Below the pieces are notes generated by a model that was not told where the DNA came from, did no database searches, and saw nothing but the letters and a program-made list of their open reading frames with translations. A DNA stretch of 64,000 bases from positions 3,224,001 through 3,288,000 of the forward strand of contig CM066305.1 of the NCBI GenBank assembly GCA_033807695.1, given 5' to 3'. Within the stretch, counting starts at the first letter, position 1. Every line of letters starts with the position of its first letter. Below are positions 9,681 through 21,530 of the stretch, piece after piece. The stretch comes from Daedaleopsis sinensis. Its lineage: Eukaryota > Basidiomycota > Agaricomycetes > Polyporales > Polyporaceae. A program made the translations under genes and the position numbers.

Positions 9681-11028
9681 TCACTTGCCCACCGTCTTCT
9701 CAATCCACCCGAGCAGCGCCCGGTTGAGCTTCTCGGGCACCTCGAGGTGCACCCAGTGGCCGGTGTCGAACGTCTCCGCCGTGCCGCGCGGGCAGAACTG
9801 GCGTACGATGTCCGCGGACGGCTGCGCGATGCAGACCGCGTCGCGCGCGCAGCCCGCGAAGTACACGGGCAGGTCGAGCGTGAGCCGCCCCGCGACCGCG
9901 CCGTCGTCCTTGCCCATCAGGTCCGAGGCCATGAGCTTGTACCACTTGAGCGCGGCGCCGAGCCCGCCGGCCTTGCGCCATTCCGCGAGCATGCGCGTCC
10001 GGTCCTGGCGGAAGAGCGTTCGGTTCGGGATGGGCGAGTGAGTGGGTGGGTGGGGAGTGAAAGAGTGGGTGAGTACCCAGGGTAAGTTAGAGTAGCGCGG
10101 CGAGAGACGAAGTTGAGATTAGGCGCACCTCCTGGGTCACGAAGGGTGCGAGCGGGGCTTTGGTGTCCTTCTGGAGCCACGGCTCGAGCTTCCCGGACGG
10201 CGCGAGCACGGTCTTCCAGAGGCCCGGGTCGGACGTGTACCAGATTGAGAGGAGCGACTCGATCTACATGCACCAACGGCGAGGGTCAGTGCCATAATCA
10301 GTACTAGTGGTCGAAGTGTGGGGCGAGGGCGACGAAGGGATGAGCGTGAGACGTGGAGACGAAACGTACATGCGCGTCGACGATGCCCTTGGCGCGGTCC
10401 TCTGCGAGGAATCTGGGTGAAACGAAGGGTTGGTTAGGCTGATGCTAATCGACGATGAGGGAGAGGTGGGTGCGTACAGCCAGTACCCGAACAGCTCGGA
10501 CTTTACGTGCTCGCGCTGGTGGGCGAGCACGGCCTTAAGGTCGAAGCCAGCCAGAGGGGGGCAGTACCCGCTCGCGAGGAACGCCAGGCCCGCAAATCGC
10601 GTCGGGTAGTACATCCCCAGACGGGACACGAGGATCGAGCCCCTGAGCATTGACGTTGTGGGCGATGGTTAGGCCACCGCACTAGACGGAAGGACTCGAG
10701 ATACTAACCAGTCATGGCCCACGGCGACGACGCGCCGGACCTTCATGCTGTCGAGGATGTCGATGAGGTCGGCAGTGACTTTGCTCGGGGCGTAGGGCTC
10801 GAGCGCAGCTGGTTTGGACGAGCCGCCGTGGCCAAGCAGGTCGGGCGCGATGGCGCCGTAGCCGGCCTTTGTGAAGAACGCGACCTGGTGGCGCCAGTCG
10901 TACGCGGTGGAAGGGAAGCCGTGGACGAAGAGCAGCGTGGGCGTAGACGCGTCTTTGGGCGGGGCGACGAAGGTGTGGTAGGTGTGCCCGGACTTGGTTA
11001 CGATGTCTTTGTACGAGCGGGGATCCAT
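9681..11028 (-). CDS. Epoxide hydrolase-like alpha/beta hydrolase
   Basis: Five exons (11028-10709, 10642-10478, 10412-10370, 10263-10129, 10004-9681) give 328 residues. The oxyanion-hole motif HGFP is at residues 36-39 and the nucleophile motif G-H-D-W-G at about 104-108; Asp as nucleophile is typical of soluble epoxide hydrolases rather than Ser lipases. The Trp codon of that motif is split by intron 1. The C-terminal GHWVHLEVP carries the catalytic His, and an Asp in the CARDAVC region may be the acid member. A cap domain lies between. Expected reaction: opening of epoxides to diols through an ester intermediate; haloalkane-type activity is an alternative. No signal peptide, so probably cytosolic. 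It is divergent from the Rcf2 gene. Confidence 0.85.
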
Positions 11029-12256
11029 GGTTAGCGTTCCTTGGTGGTATTGGTCAGAGTCTGGACAGGTGAGGATAGCAGATATGTGTGTGCAATAGAA
11101 AGCTGCGAGAGAGTCGGGGCAGAGAGCGCAGAGCAGAGAGGACAGCAGGTGCAAAGGTGATGGTTGAGACCAAGAGGTGTGTGTCGGTATTTGAAGGACG
11201 GGATAGGCGGCCTTTGTCCTGCGCCACAACGTTGCCGGCCCGCAGGTGTGTAGCGGCCCCGGTGTCGGCAAATGCGCAAGATAGCCGATAGTACGGAAGC
11301 GAGTGAGCACAAAGCAAAGGCAAGCACTTGAAGCAGCGTATTTGGGTCAAGCTTGTAGTTCTCAATTCGCGCAAACAGAGCTGCAAAAGAGAGAAACTTC
11401 AAGAGCACAGGCAGCTTTTCGTAATGTTCCCCGCAAAAGCCGACACCCTATACAAGATGAAGAAACAGTGCTCACAATTGATTGCGGGTAGTAGTTTCTA
11501 TCGTTCACCAGAAACTATCTCCAGATGGGATTGCCAAATAATACTAGCCGTCCCATGACAGAACAGTCGTTCATCTGAGCGCAGAGACCGGTGCTTGATG
11601 AGGGATATGTTTTGACAACGCACGACGATGTAGTCTGGGACGCAGTAGACCAAGACGGATGTCCATCAGAAGCTGGATTGTGTGGCCGCGTTGATTCGTA
11701 GCACCTGGGTCTAGCTAGTGACAGCTCATTGAAAGACGATGAAGATCCAACTCGCCGCAATGGAAAAACGCCATACCGGCTCTTGAACCCGGACGAGCCA
11801 CGAATTCCGACCTGCAGCAAGTGCTTCTAGTCCGAATGTTTAGCTTCAGAGTTGTCAAGTCCAGTCATCGTGCCTGTATTAGCTTTGTGAGCAAACCATG
11901 CGGTAGAGTTCGTTCTGCCCCGAAGCAACGAGTCTGAGAGATTAGTATTGTTGGCTTTAGCAGAAGTTCTGAAGTCATGACGAAGTTACAACTCGGACGA
12001 AGTGCCATGCGTGCCTCGGTCACCCTCCGACTCGGGTGACTCGGGTGCACCCTCGGACACTCCCGGGAAGCACACGGGCCGGTCGGGACCCAAAGAGGAA
12101 GGACGGCGGTTGACGTCATGAGGGCAGGCTTTGCGATTTCCCAGTGGTCCCGACTGGCCCCGCCGGTCAGAGCGAGTGCGTTATATCAGTCCCAGAGCCA
12201 GCCATGTTCTCCACGAGTCCATCTCATCCGCTCACCTCAAAACAACATTTTCCAAC
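11029..12256. other. Intergenic, divergent promoter region
   Basis: It separates the start codons of the epoxide hydrolase-like gene (-) and the Rcf2 gene (+). Short frames on both strands have no recognisable protein content. A TATA-like TTATATCA lies near 12180, about 75 bp before the Rcf2 ATG. No repeat or RNA gene seen. Confidence 0.5.
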
Positions 12257-13189
12257 ATGAAGGTGCGTGCATCACCGACGTACAGCCCAGTTTCTGCTGA
12301 CTTACACCTCCGGTCAGATCATCAGCAAGGAAGAGCAGGATGCACAACAACATGCGACCGTTATGGGTGGATTGAAGGGGTTCACCGGTGGTCTTGCAGT
12401 CGCCCTCCCCGCTTCCTACTACCTTCACCGAAGGTGGCCATACTATCGCGCTCTCCAGCCCTCGCTCAAGGCTTTCGGTGTCATTCTCATCGCTGTGCCA
12501 GCATTCGTCATTTCTGCGGAGCGTGCAGGCCAGAGGTATGAGCGGGAACAATGGTGCGTGTTCCTCGAGTATCACGACATCCCCAGAATTGAGATGAACT
12601 CCTCCAGGAAAGATGCGGGCAAAGCAGAACTGGACGCCGTACAAGCTCGTCAGGAAGAGAGATGGAAGTCTCTGACTACCGGGCAGAAAGTCAGCGAGTA
12701 CGTTAGGGACCACCAATACACTGTGATCGTTGGCAGCTGGGCCACCGCGTTGGCGGGTACTTTTGCCTATATCATGCGTGACCGGTGCGTATATCGTTAT
12801 TCCTCGTAGTGCATCCCCTTACTTTCGTTCGCGCAGCTATCAAAGCATGCCCCAGAAGGTTCGTGACCGCGTACACCACGTATAGCCCGACGTGTCTCAC
12901 ATTCTCCTTGCAGCTGGTACAAGCTCGTATGTGGGCTCAAGGCCTCACAATCGGCATCATCATCGCCGCCGGTGTCATGACCCACAAGCAGCGCTCAAGT
13001 AACGAAGACGAACGCCGTGTTCGTCACTTGGTAAGAAGATTTTCACAAAGCCCCTCGAACTTGAGCTTGACATGTTCAATCCGAATGTAGCCCGCGGATC
13101 ACTCGTGGAAGGATATGCTTGACCAAGAAGAAAGGGAACAGGCAAGAATAGCTGCTTCCATCGAACGCGCGCAATCATCCCCGCGATAG
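12257..13189 (+). CDS. RCF2: Respiratory supercomplex factor 2 (HIG1-domain protein)
   Basis: Six exons (12257-12262, 12318-12553, 12608-12784, 12837-12858, 12914-13030, 13091-13189) give 218 residues, near the 224 of yeast Rcf2. The first exon holds only ATG AAG and the fourth is 22 nt. Two N-terminal membrane segments (GLAVALPASYYL and FGVILIAVPAFVI) are followed by a helix pair at YTVIVGSWATALAGTFAYIM and the HIG1 signature QARMWAQGLTIGIIIAAGV. Family role: mitochondrial inner-membrane protein that binds cytochrome c oxidase and supports III-IV supercomplexes. The charged C-terminal tail is short. Identification is by motif order and length. Confidence 0.85.
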
Positions 13190-13358
13190 AATCATCATGA
13201 ACTAATGTATGTTTCCCCGCCTGTGGACCATGTAGAGTATTGTATCTGGACATCAGACATCACCAGAATGTTACTTGACTAGCACATACATACCCGGGTC
13301 GCGAGCTAATTATCATGAAGTGTACCATTCATGCACGCAACGCGATGTAATCAAGGAA

Positions 13359-14357
13359 TCAGGCCACCGTATCCTGATTGAGAATCGCAACAGCAGTCCG
13401 CACGAGCTCGCGATCCCCCTCGAACGCAAGCCGCTCGAGCGCCTCGGGGATGTCGAACAGCCGCACCTCCCCAAACCCCTCCGCGAGCTGGTGGCTGCCG
13501 GGCGCGATGCCCCTAGCCCCCGCATCGGCGGGGTCGTACGGGACGTCGACGGCGCCGATGTACCAGAATATGAGCTTCAGCATCCCGTCGTCCGTCCCGA
13601 TCCCTGCCAGCTGAGTCCCGGATCCAGCCTGTCGGAGTCCAGACCCGCCTCCGAGCGGGCGGAGGGTGAGCATGAACGGCTCGGTGCTGTTCTGCGCGAT
13701 GCGCGGCGCGTGCGGCTCGAAGTGGAACCCCCCATGGCCAGGGGCAGGGATAGACGTAGGCATAGGGACGGGAGGAGGAGGTGCGGACGGGGCGGGCGCG
13801 CACGTCGGCATGCGCGGGACGACGTGCAGGCGGCACGGGTACCCAGTCTCCTCCGCGACCTCGCGCGTGGCGGCCGTCGCGAGGTCTTCGCCCGCGTCCT
13901 TGCGGCCCTTGGCGAGCAGCCAGGCGGCGCGGGGGGTGTGGTAGGCGAGGAGGACGCGCCGCGGCGTTCCGGAGGCGTCGAACTGGAAGGGGACGGCGCC
14001 CGCGGCGAGGACGAAGTGCGTGGAGGGGAGTTGGGTTTCGTGGCGGGGTTTGCCTTTGCTTTTGTCTTTGCCTTTGTCGACGTCTGAGTCTGTGCGCGGG
14101 AGGGTGAGCAGGGGTCAGTCGAGCTGCCTGTGTACACGGAGAGACTGCGACTCGGAGAGTAGGAGACGACCGGTACCTAGGCGTGGCTTGATGAGGTGGG
14201 TGTATGCTAACGGGAGTATACCGAGTGTCACTGCCGTGGCCGCACCCAAAACAATCAGTGCTGCTGTGGTTCGCTCGCCTGTTCATGCGGTTTATGGTCA
14301 GCACTCGGTCGGAGATGCTAGAAGAACGTGAGGTGTACACATACCGAGCGAGGGCAT
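13359..14357 (-). CDS. Nudix hydrolase with N-terminal membrane segment
   Basis: Three exons (14357-14345, 14278-14177, 14089-13359) give 281 residues; the first exon codes for only four residues and one base. Residues about 10-30 (AALIVLGAATAVTLGILPLA) form one hydrophobic helix, followed by a Lys/Asp-rich linker and the Nudix fold. The Nudix box fits the consensus exactly: G100, E106, R114-E115, E118-E119 and G121 in GRKDAGEDLATAATREVAEE. The catalytic Glu and Mg-binding residues are all present. The fold hydrolyses nucleoside diphosphate-linked compounds; the substrate cannot be told, though diphosphoinositol phosphohydrolase-type enzymes are one option. A Pro-rich loop (about 135-160) is inserted after the box. 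The anchor suggests attachment to a membrane. Confidence 0.8.
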
Positions 14358-16750
14358 TGTGGAAGTTGCGGTACGTAGTCGTGAATAGACACACGTGTCT
14401 GACCTTCTCAACTTCAAGCTTTCAAGCTTCAAAATCTGGATGACGTCCTATGCTCAGTTCAGTGAGGTAAACGGAGCCAACACACATGTGTAATAACCGT
14501 TCAAAAACCAAGGCAGCTCAACAGTTACGTTAACGATGACGGTTGCGGACAACTTATATCTGACGCCCGTTTGCTATCCTCATATGTACGGCTATGGGCC
14601 CGTCGGCCTTTGCTCTTTTCGTGGAGAAAATATCCTCTGCTCATCCTCGTGAAGAAGCGGTGTATACTTATGCTCCTAGTCTCGGTCCCAGCCGGTTCGG
14701 CCCAGTCCATAAGAGACAAAGAAACGAGCACGAGAAAGGACCAGGGCTAACCGTCTCTGTTTCGGTTCTCCTTCCCCTGCCTTTTCTGGACCGGGCAGAG
14801 ACTGAGGCCATTGCGGCTGGTTACGAGACTAGTATGCTCCGGCTGTTGGTACTATACACGACTAGCATATACGCATGTTTTCCTATTCCGAAACTATGAT
14901 CGACAGAATTGAAACGAGAGTACTAGGACCGACTACTGCCATGGTTGGTCTGTGTTTTCCGCACCTTGGCGAGTTCAACTTTACCTGGCCCCTTTATCCC
15001 TCCTGTGCGCATGCGGTCTCGTTTAGCGTACAGCGTGTTCCATCTGAAGTCAAAGAACACACTCACCGCCACCTCCGTTGAACGTCAATGTCTTCGGAGC
15101 CACAAGGGTACTTAGACATACAACTGGAACACGATCTCGTTGAGAAGATTACTGGGGCCCCTGGGTCATCTGCCACTTTGCATCTACGATCGACCATGAA
15201 TAAATCAGATAGACCAGTGATCAGCTGTTCCAAGAATCCTCGCCCGCCCACCTTGTTGCGAACCTTGCAGGCAGCCTCAGCACCGGTGAAGACAATTGAT
15301 GTCCATACCATGATATCAAGAGTGGTCGATGTCCGGATCCGGACCAGAGTGGCCACCTCACACGCGGCGCGAAGGCGGCGTTCGTGTGGGCGTAGCTAGA
15401 TCAACTGTTCGGAGCCACCCCGAAGTGGCCTGGATGAAGTCCACCTGAGTCCACATAGAACGCTGAGCGACCTCATGAGCTTGATCGCATATCCAGGGAC
15501 CAGCTCCAGCGCTGTTTCCGCGGCTCCCGTCGACGAGTCAGCATGAGCTCCCGAGCCCGAGATGTATCAGAGTGCATCACTGAGATTGTCAAAGCGGGTG
15601 GCCGCAATACGACAGGCTGGCAAGCGAGGCTAGTGGCACCACTCCGTATGACTGCGTGCAACGCGTTGCTATTGTTAGATCACCGACGACCGTGCAATCA
15701 TAGGAAAAAGTTACTCGACTTTGCACAAGTACTTAGATACGCACCATTCATCATCGGTTTCTACGAGGGTTGCCATATACTCAGGGTTGGCACAAGTACG
15801 GCAGATCTCCGCAATACAAAAGTTCGGGGCACCGCTGTCGGCACTGCTGCCGACACGGACAGGGCCCGGCAAGCTCGAGGGTACCGCTCCTCGGTGCTTG
15901 TAATACCTGAGGATAGAAGTAGGGTGAGATTGAGAGGCGTTCACGCGAGGCAATCCGATGAACCTAGGTCCTGCGAAATTCTGGCTTCGCTCAGCTCGAG
16001 AATGAATTCATGAGGCGTGTCCGAGGGAAACGCACCCTTCCGAGGACTCAAAGAGTCAGATTCGTGTGCTTATATAACTGTCCATGACCAAGGGCAGCTC
16101 CCGCCTCCCACTCTTCCTCCGACTCGAGTCCGAATCCCTTCTTCGACGGCCATCTTCTCTGACTACTCCGGTTGGAACTTGGCTCTCCTTGCGACCTCCC
16201 ACATCACCCTCGCGCGCCCCCCTCCACCTCTCCCTTAAATCCTCTCGCTTGACGGCGGCGGCAGACAGACCACAGAAGATCTAGAGAAAGGTCGAGATCA
16301 GGGAGCGGTCATGGCGCGATATGTTATTAGGTGAGTTGGTCATCATCAATTTATCATCATGCATCCTTGGGCCTAGAGGCGCGCCAAGCGCCGGGCGGCA
16401 GGGAAGAACTGCCGCCGTCGTCATCTCCCGCCGCCCTCCTCTGAGAGCCAACGAGCCCCGCTCGTTGTTCTTTCCTTCCACCACCTCCTCAGTCTCCCTC
16501 CCCCTTGTATCGCCCTCGCGCTCGCCAACAGCGCGAAGTCCTCTCGGCACGCCTGTCGCCACAATAACACAACCCATCGCCGCCCACACTAGGCTTCTCG
16601 GACCCTTCCTCTCTCCATTTTCGTCTCGCCACCCTTTTGCCATCCCTCGTCGCCTCGCCCTGCCTCTTCATCCTTCCATCTCTTCCCTCTTACCTCTCTG
16701 TCATATTGCCTCTTCCATCAGCGAACAGGACACTCCCACTCACCGACCAC
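14358..16750. other. Intergenic, 2.4 kb
   Basis: No frame on either strand joins into a recognisable protein. The last about 500 bp before the next ATG are strongly pyrimidine-rich on the plus strand (CT-rich blocks from about 16400), as often seen in promoters and 5' UTRs of expressed basidiomycete genes. No tRNA found by eye. Confidence 0.5.
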
Positions 16751-18084
16751 ATGTCGCTCTCTAGGTCTCTTTCTCTCGCCGGCTCCCTCGCCGGTGCCGT
16801 GTGCAATCTCGCCGTCACCCTCCGTCTCCTCGCCCTCTCGCGCTCTCTTGGCTGGGAGACCGAGAGCGAGTGGGAAGGCTCAGCAGATGTCTGGGCCGTC
16901 GACTCGGTCCGTATCGTTTGGGGCCTTCTCCTTGCGTATTTCGCTGCCGCCGCTACGGCGTGCTTCATAGGCTTTGTGGGGCTAGCCAAGGTGCGTACGC
17001 TTGTTTATTCTCTCTGCACCACATTCGTCCGCTATTCTCTCCCCATCTCGCATTCATCTTCTACCCAACATCCACTTTGTTCTTTTACACTCCTATGGAC
17101 GTGGAATGCTGACTTGTTTCTGTTCCCCCCTCTCCTCAAATTCGGCTACCCAATTCCTCGGCACGATCCTGGATCGGCTCCATAGCACATCCGTCTGTTC
17201 GTGCGGATATACCGCGACTATTCCATCGCGGACTTTGTGTTCGTCTTCCTCACCACCATCAGCGTCAGCTACATGACCTTCACCTCCTCATACGTACGCT
17301 CGAGTGTGTGCGAGGAGCTCTCACGCCATTCCGAGCTGATGCGCGATATGGGCGAGATGGGGCTCTCGCTCGAGAACTGCGAGATGTGGTTCGAGCGCGC
17401 AGTCGTCGCCGTGCTCGGGGTCATGTTCATCCTCATCGTCGTTCGGGTGAGTCATTCCCTCCTCATACTCAAATCCGGATACCGGCCCCCGCTGCGCAGA
17501 TGCACTGTGCACCGTACGATATCGGTCTCCGTGCTCTCGCTGCGGTGGTCAGTCCGGACGTTTTAGTCACTTTAGTCACTTTGCTGACACGCCCATTTCC
17601 GGCTTACCCATTGGCGCTCGCAACGCACCCACGGCGCACGCACGCACAGTTGCACATCGTCATCGCGCTCTCACAATACTACTCCCACATCTCGCGCGAC
17701 CTCGTCGCCGGCGCGCGCGCGCACTTCGTCGCCCTCCGCGCGATCAAGACCGACGTGCCCCTGCAGCGCATATACCTCATGCCCACGCCGACCTCCGCGA
17801 CCACCCCCTCCGACGTGCGCGCGGACCCGTTCGCGGCGGACGCGGACGCCGACAGCCACATCACCGTGTACGCGACCGTGCCCCTCGGGGGCCTGACGGA
17901 GGAGGAGGCGCGGAGGATGCACGCTGCGGAGGCGTGGGTCGCTGCTGCTGCGCCCGCGCCCCTGCGCACGCACCGGCACGCGCACGCGCACTCGCACGCA
18001 CACTCGCACGGGCACCGGCACCATGGACGGTCGAGCTCGAGCAGTCGATCGGCGCACGACGAGAAGACGGCGTTCGCTGTCTGA
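16751..18084 (+). CDS. Four-helix membrane protein with His-rich tail, unknown function
   Basis: Three exons (16751-16990, 17186-17446, 17650-18084) give 311 residues. Hydrophobic segments lie near residues 8-28, 50-78 (VWGLLLAYFAAAATACFIGF), 95-115 (FVFVFLTTISVSYMTF) and 145-167 (VVAVLGVMFILIVV). The first intron is long (195 bp) but has a good branch site (TGCTGAC) and one AG before the acceptor. The C-terminal cytosolic-type tail contains dense His repeats (HRHAHAHSHAHSH, genomic about 17965-18030), then a Ser run. His tails of this kind can bind metal ions, which is inference. I know similar anonymous four-helix proteins from agaricomycetes but no function. Confidence 0.7.
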
Positions 18085-18597
18085 CCGACTGATCGCCCGC
18101 ACGGCACGCACGGAGACGGAGGGACGGCCGGCGTTCAGGGACCAGGACACTTCTTCCTTCTTCCCGCATTCGTATCGGTTTGTTGACGAGGACGAGGACG
18201 GGGACGCAGGAGGGGAGGGGGGCTTGCGGAGGAGCCCGCTGTGTGGCATACGATGATACATACATACATATCATGCATATGGGGACCCGTTGTGCACCGC
18301 GCATCGCGCATCTGCCATCCGACCCATCCCGTTGTACTTACTTGAGTGATCGCGCACGTATAGGCTATAATTGTGTTGCCCGAGTCCGTGCGCTGATCCA
18401 CGTCCAGGGGTCGAGAGACCGCTGATCACACCTGCGAGTGCAAGGTACGTCCATCTGCCAAAGGAGGCTTCCCCGGTCGTGTGCCGGTCTTGTACCTGGT
18501 TCGGTTCGCCGGTGTCTCCGAGGGCTTTGTGCCGTGCGCCGTGTGCCGTGTGCCGCTGTGCTGCTGTGCTGCTGCTAATTTGGCCCATGCGTGTGTA

Positions 18598-19095
18598 GCT
18601 GTCGCGGGCTGCCGGCTAGCCCGGGGACGAGGACGAGGATGACGAGACACTAGGATATTTGATAATTTGATCATGATGTGAGGCTGTTAACCACCTGCAC
18701 TGGAATCTCGGGTTCTGGTAAGAAATGCCCACTTATGGGTATGCGTCCGGAATGATGTAACGCGTGGAGCAGTAGTCTCGTAACCAGATGGTTAGGTTTG
18801 TCTCAACTTTAAGGCAACGGGAACGAGAGGAGACGTGACTTCCTAGTAACCACTTGTCTCTTCTCGTTCCCGTTGCCTCTTAGTAGAGACACGCCTATCC
18901 GGCTGGTTAGGAGACTAGAGGAGTAGTACCTCAGTGGGTGCCTCATACCCATGCCGGCCATAGAAGGATCGATGTGTCCCATTCGGGAGTTGGTAAGGTG
19001 AAGCTGTCCCGGGCTGGCCCGGGGACGAGTACGACGAGACACTGGTATACCTGATACTTATAATGACCGTGATGCTGTTTACGTTAACCACCTGG
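18598..19095 (+). repeat. Pair of diverged direct repeats
   Basis: About 100 bp at 18598-18700 recurs at about 18988-19095 with gaps: both hold GCTGTC-CGGGCTG, CCCGGGGACGAG, ACGAGACACT, a TGATA-rich stretch, GCTGTT and TTAACCACCTG in the same order. They flank the hairpin on both sides, which could mean a small mobile or duplicated block. Confidence 0.6.
18790..18900. repeat. Long imperfect inverted repeat (hairpin)
   Basis: Arms of 45 bp (18790-18834 and 18856-18900) pair with a few mismatches around a 21-bp spacer; the core GGCAACGGGAACGAG / CTCGTTCCCGTTGCC (15 bp) is perfect. No flanking target duplication is clear, so it may be a tiny MITE or a local fold-back. Confidence 0.75.
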
Positions 19096-19620
19096 GGCAT
19101 CGGCTTTCCCATGCACGAGAGCGGTAGCTCCGTTTTGCGCGACGGTCGGCGGGACGCGAGACGCAGAGGCATGACACGGGGCGTCGTGTCAAGGTCTCCC
19201 CCACGCACAAGAGGCCCCAGCTCGTGCTCTGCGGAGAGATTTTTGGGATGGGCGTGCTCAGTAATCGTGTCTGAGCCTGAGGCCCCTGAGACAGACGAAA
19301 GCCTCACAGTGCCAGGTATGTACCAATGATACTTGGTTGCGGCGGGCGTCGAGTAGTAATTTAGCCCATTCCGAGACTCACCTTCGCACCACGTGGAAAC
19401 TCTGAGAGAGTAGTCCGTCGAAGGCATGTCAGGATTTGCCTCGCTGCCACCAATAGACTGGTGCTACTTTAGATTTCCAGTGTGACGGGTTTCGTGCCAG
19501 TGGTAGACAAGTTGTAGGCAACTTGAATCATACAGCCCCCGAAATTTCTAACGCACAGCAAGTACAGCAGCGCTCCGTGTTGATGAGGTGACGTGGAGCA
19601 GTACATAAGAAGTTAGTGCC

Positions 19621-21530
19621 TCATAACCATGTCGGCCATAGAAGAGATGTATCCGAAAAGCACTCTGTCGGTAGCTTCTCCTCCCAAGCTAGGCTCTTCG
19701 GCCAAGAGTTTTGCTCCCCATACGCCCCGTACACGGTTGAGGTGTTTGCCTCTCCACGAAGTTCAGTCAGAGTATGCAGCTCCTCCGCTGTGGGTACTTC
19801 GGGAGCGGGAGTGAACACGAGCACAAGGTCTTCGATTCCGTGTCCGGCCTCTCGGCGGGCCCGGAGAATATCATGAAGTTCTTCGAGCCCGACTGGGGGC
19901 CTGACCTTGACTGCGAGTGTCACGAGCTGGGGGAACACGACAGTATGGCACTCCACGGCGTCCGACACCGGTCGCAGTATAGAGAGGGCCTTCGCGGGAC
20001 CGACAGAGCGTCTGATCTTGTCGAATGCAAGAGTCTCCAGGCTCGCAAGCTCGTTGAAGATCAAAGGGGTCTCCAGCATGTAGCTCAGCGCGTACCACGT
20101 TATATCGAGCATCTCCACATTGTGGAACATCCCACACCCGGTGATGACGGCGTAGAATACTTCACGCCGGTCAGCGTTACCGGCTACTCCTTTGCCAGGC
20201 ATGGGCTTGAGAGCGCGCAAGGATAGATCGAGGCGGAGCCATACGCCCATAGAGCGCAGGTCGTCGACGAGTTGCAGCGACATGGGAAGAAACGTGGCAC
20301 TGGGTTTGAAATTCGGTGTAAAAATGCGCAAGTTCGACCGCTTGGGGAGGTAAAGGCTTTTGGCAAGGTGACCAAGCCCTGATGTGCCATGGAGGGAGAG
20401 ACGGACGAGGCAGTCCGCAGGGCGATCAATGTGAGAGCATACTGCTACTTGAAAATGATCTGCGTGCGAGCATGCTTTCGGCTCTAGCACAGAGAGCTTG
20501 CGGAGGTGCATCAGCTGGACTCTCTGAGAGACTGTCCCTGGCTCCGGGACCTCTTTCACCTTGGCTTTGCCCACGGCGTTCAGGTAGAGAACCTGGAGAC
20601 ACGGAGAGCCATCGAGAAGCGCGAGGAGATCGGCGAAAGAATATTTGAGCGTCGGGATGTAACCTGCATAGTCGACGAGGAGGTGTGTGAGAGATGGAAA
20701 GGTATTGGACGGCACCCAGGACAGCGTGGAAAGCCAGAGGTAGGATAGACGGGGTGCATCCCCTTGAAATAATAGAAGGGACGGCGAATCGCTGGGGACA
20801 TCTTCGACAATGCACTTCATCAGCGAGCTCGCGGCGAGCGAAAGGAGGGGAGAGCTTGTCAGACGAGTGATGTCCGTGCCCACGTGTGTTCCGTCAACAA
20901 ACAACTCCTTCACACGCAAGCTCGAATCCTGAAGGAGCCTCATCGTCGAATCAGTCGGGAGGGAGGAGATGATCACAGACAAGGGTCCGTCAAGGTTACG
21001 ATGCAGGTAGTTGGTGTAGTTCGGGAGATCGAGGCCGTCATCTTCGACCACGGTCCAAAATGTTGCGTTCTGAGTCAAAGTCTCGTTCCATCGATGGCAA
21101 ACCTCCATGAGTGGAACGAGGTGGGATGCGGGTCCAACGGCCGACAGTCCCCAGACCCGCAGAAGACCACGGTCGCAATCGCTGAGATGTACGGGCTCTG
21201 GGACAAGAGTGAAGATGTGCGATAATATCTCGGGAGGCAGTCGATGCACAGGGGCCAGGGTGTTCATATACGTTCGGACTCGAGAGCTTGCCTTCACCAG
21301 GATGGTGTCCAGTCTCGTCAGCTGCAGAAAACCTCGGTCAGTACACACAAATATGATGGGGTGACCCTGGAGATAGCGTTTGAAGTTGCTGCTACCTTTG
21401 CTATAGCGGCCTCTCTTCCGATCGTGTGCCCAGCGTGTGAGGTCCAAGTCGATATTGCGTTGTTCACCATCAGCTCAACTTGCTGTGTAAGTTCGTCCAC
21501 AGATCGAACGAACTCGTCAAAGACCGGCAT
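19621..21530 (-). CDS. F-box protein
   Basis: Two exons (21530-21396, 21321-19621) give 611 residues. The first exon codes for a helical heptad-like start (DEFVRSVDELTQQVELM) as in many agaricomycete F-box proteins. The F-box begins at about residue 65 with HRLPPEILSHIFTLV and ends around VCHRWNETLTQNATFW. The rest is leucine-rich without exact LRR repeats (DAPRLSYLWL, FPSLTHLLVDYAG, CLQVLYLNAVG). Family role: substrate adaptor of an SCF ubiquitin ligase binding Skp1; the target is unknown. Such genes form very large families in this class of fungi. Confidence 0.85.

Larger units (their letters stand above)
18085..19620. other. Intergenic with hairpin and diverged repeats
   Basis: No gene seen. 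It contains a long imperfect inverted repeat (18790-18900), a diverged direct repeat pair (about 18598-18700 and 18988-19095), and a short stretch (18930-18965) resembling the 3' end of the neighbouring F-box gene (19605-19650), possibly a relic of a duplicated copy. Confidence 0.5.

Noticed and set aside
11765..11810. Minus-strand GGTTCAAGAGC resembling a tRNA B-box
   Set aside because: It fails the B-box consensus at its last base, and no A-box or acceptor stem fits around it.
16321..16764. 147-codon frame before the His-tail membrane protein
   Set aside because: Ser/Pro-rich reading of a pyrimidine-rich promoter/5' UTR, not joined to the gene.
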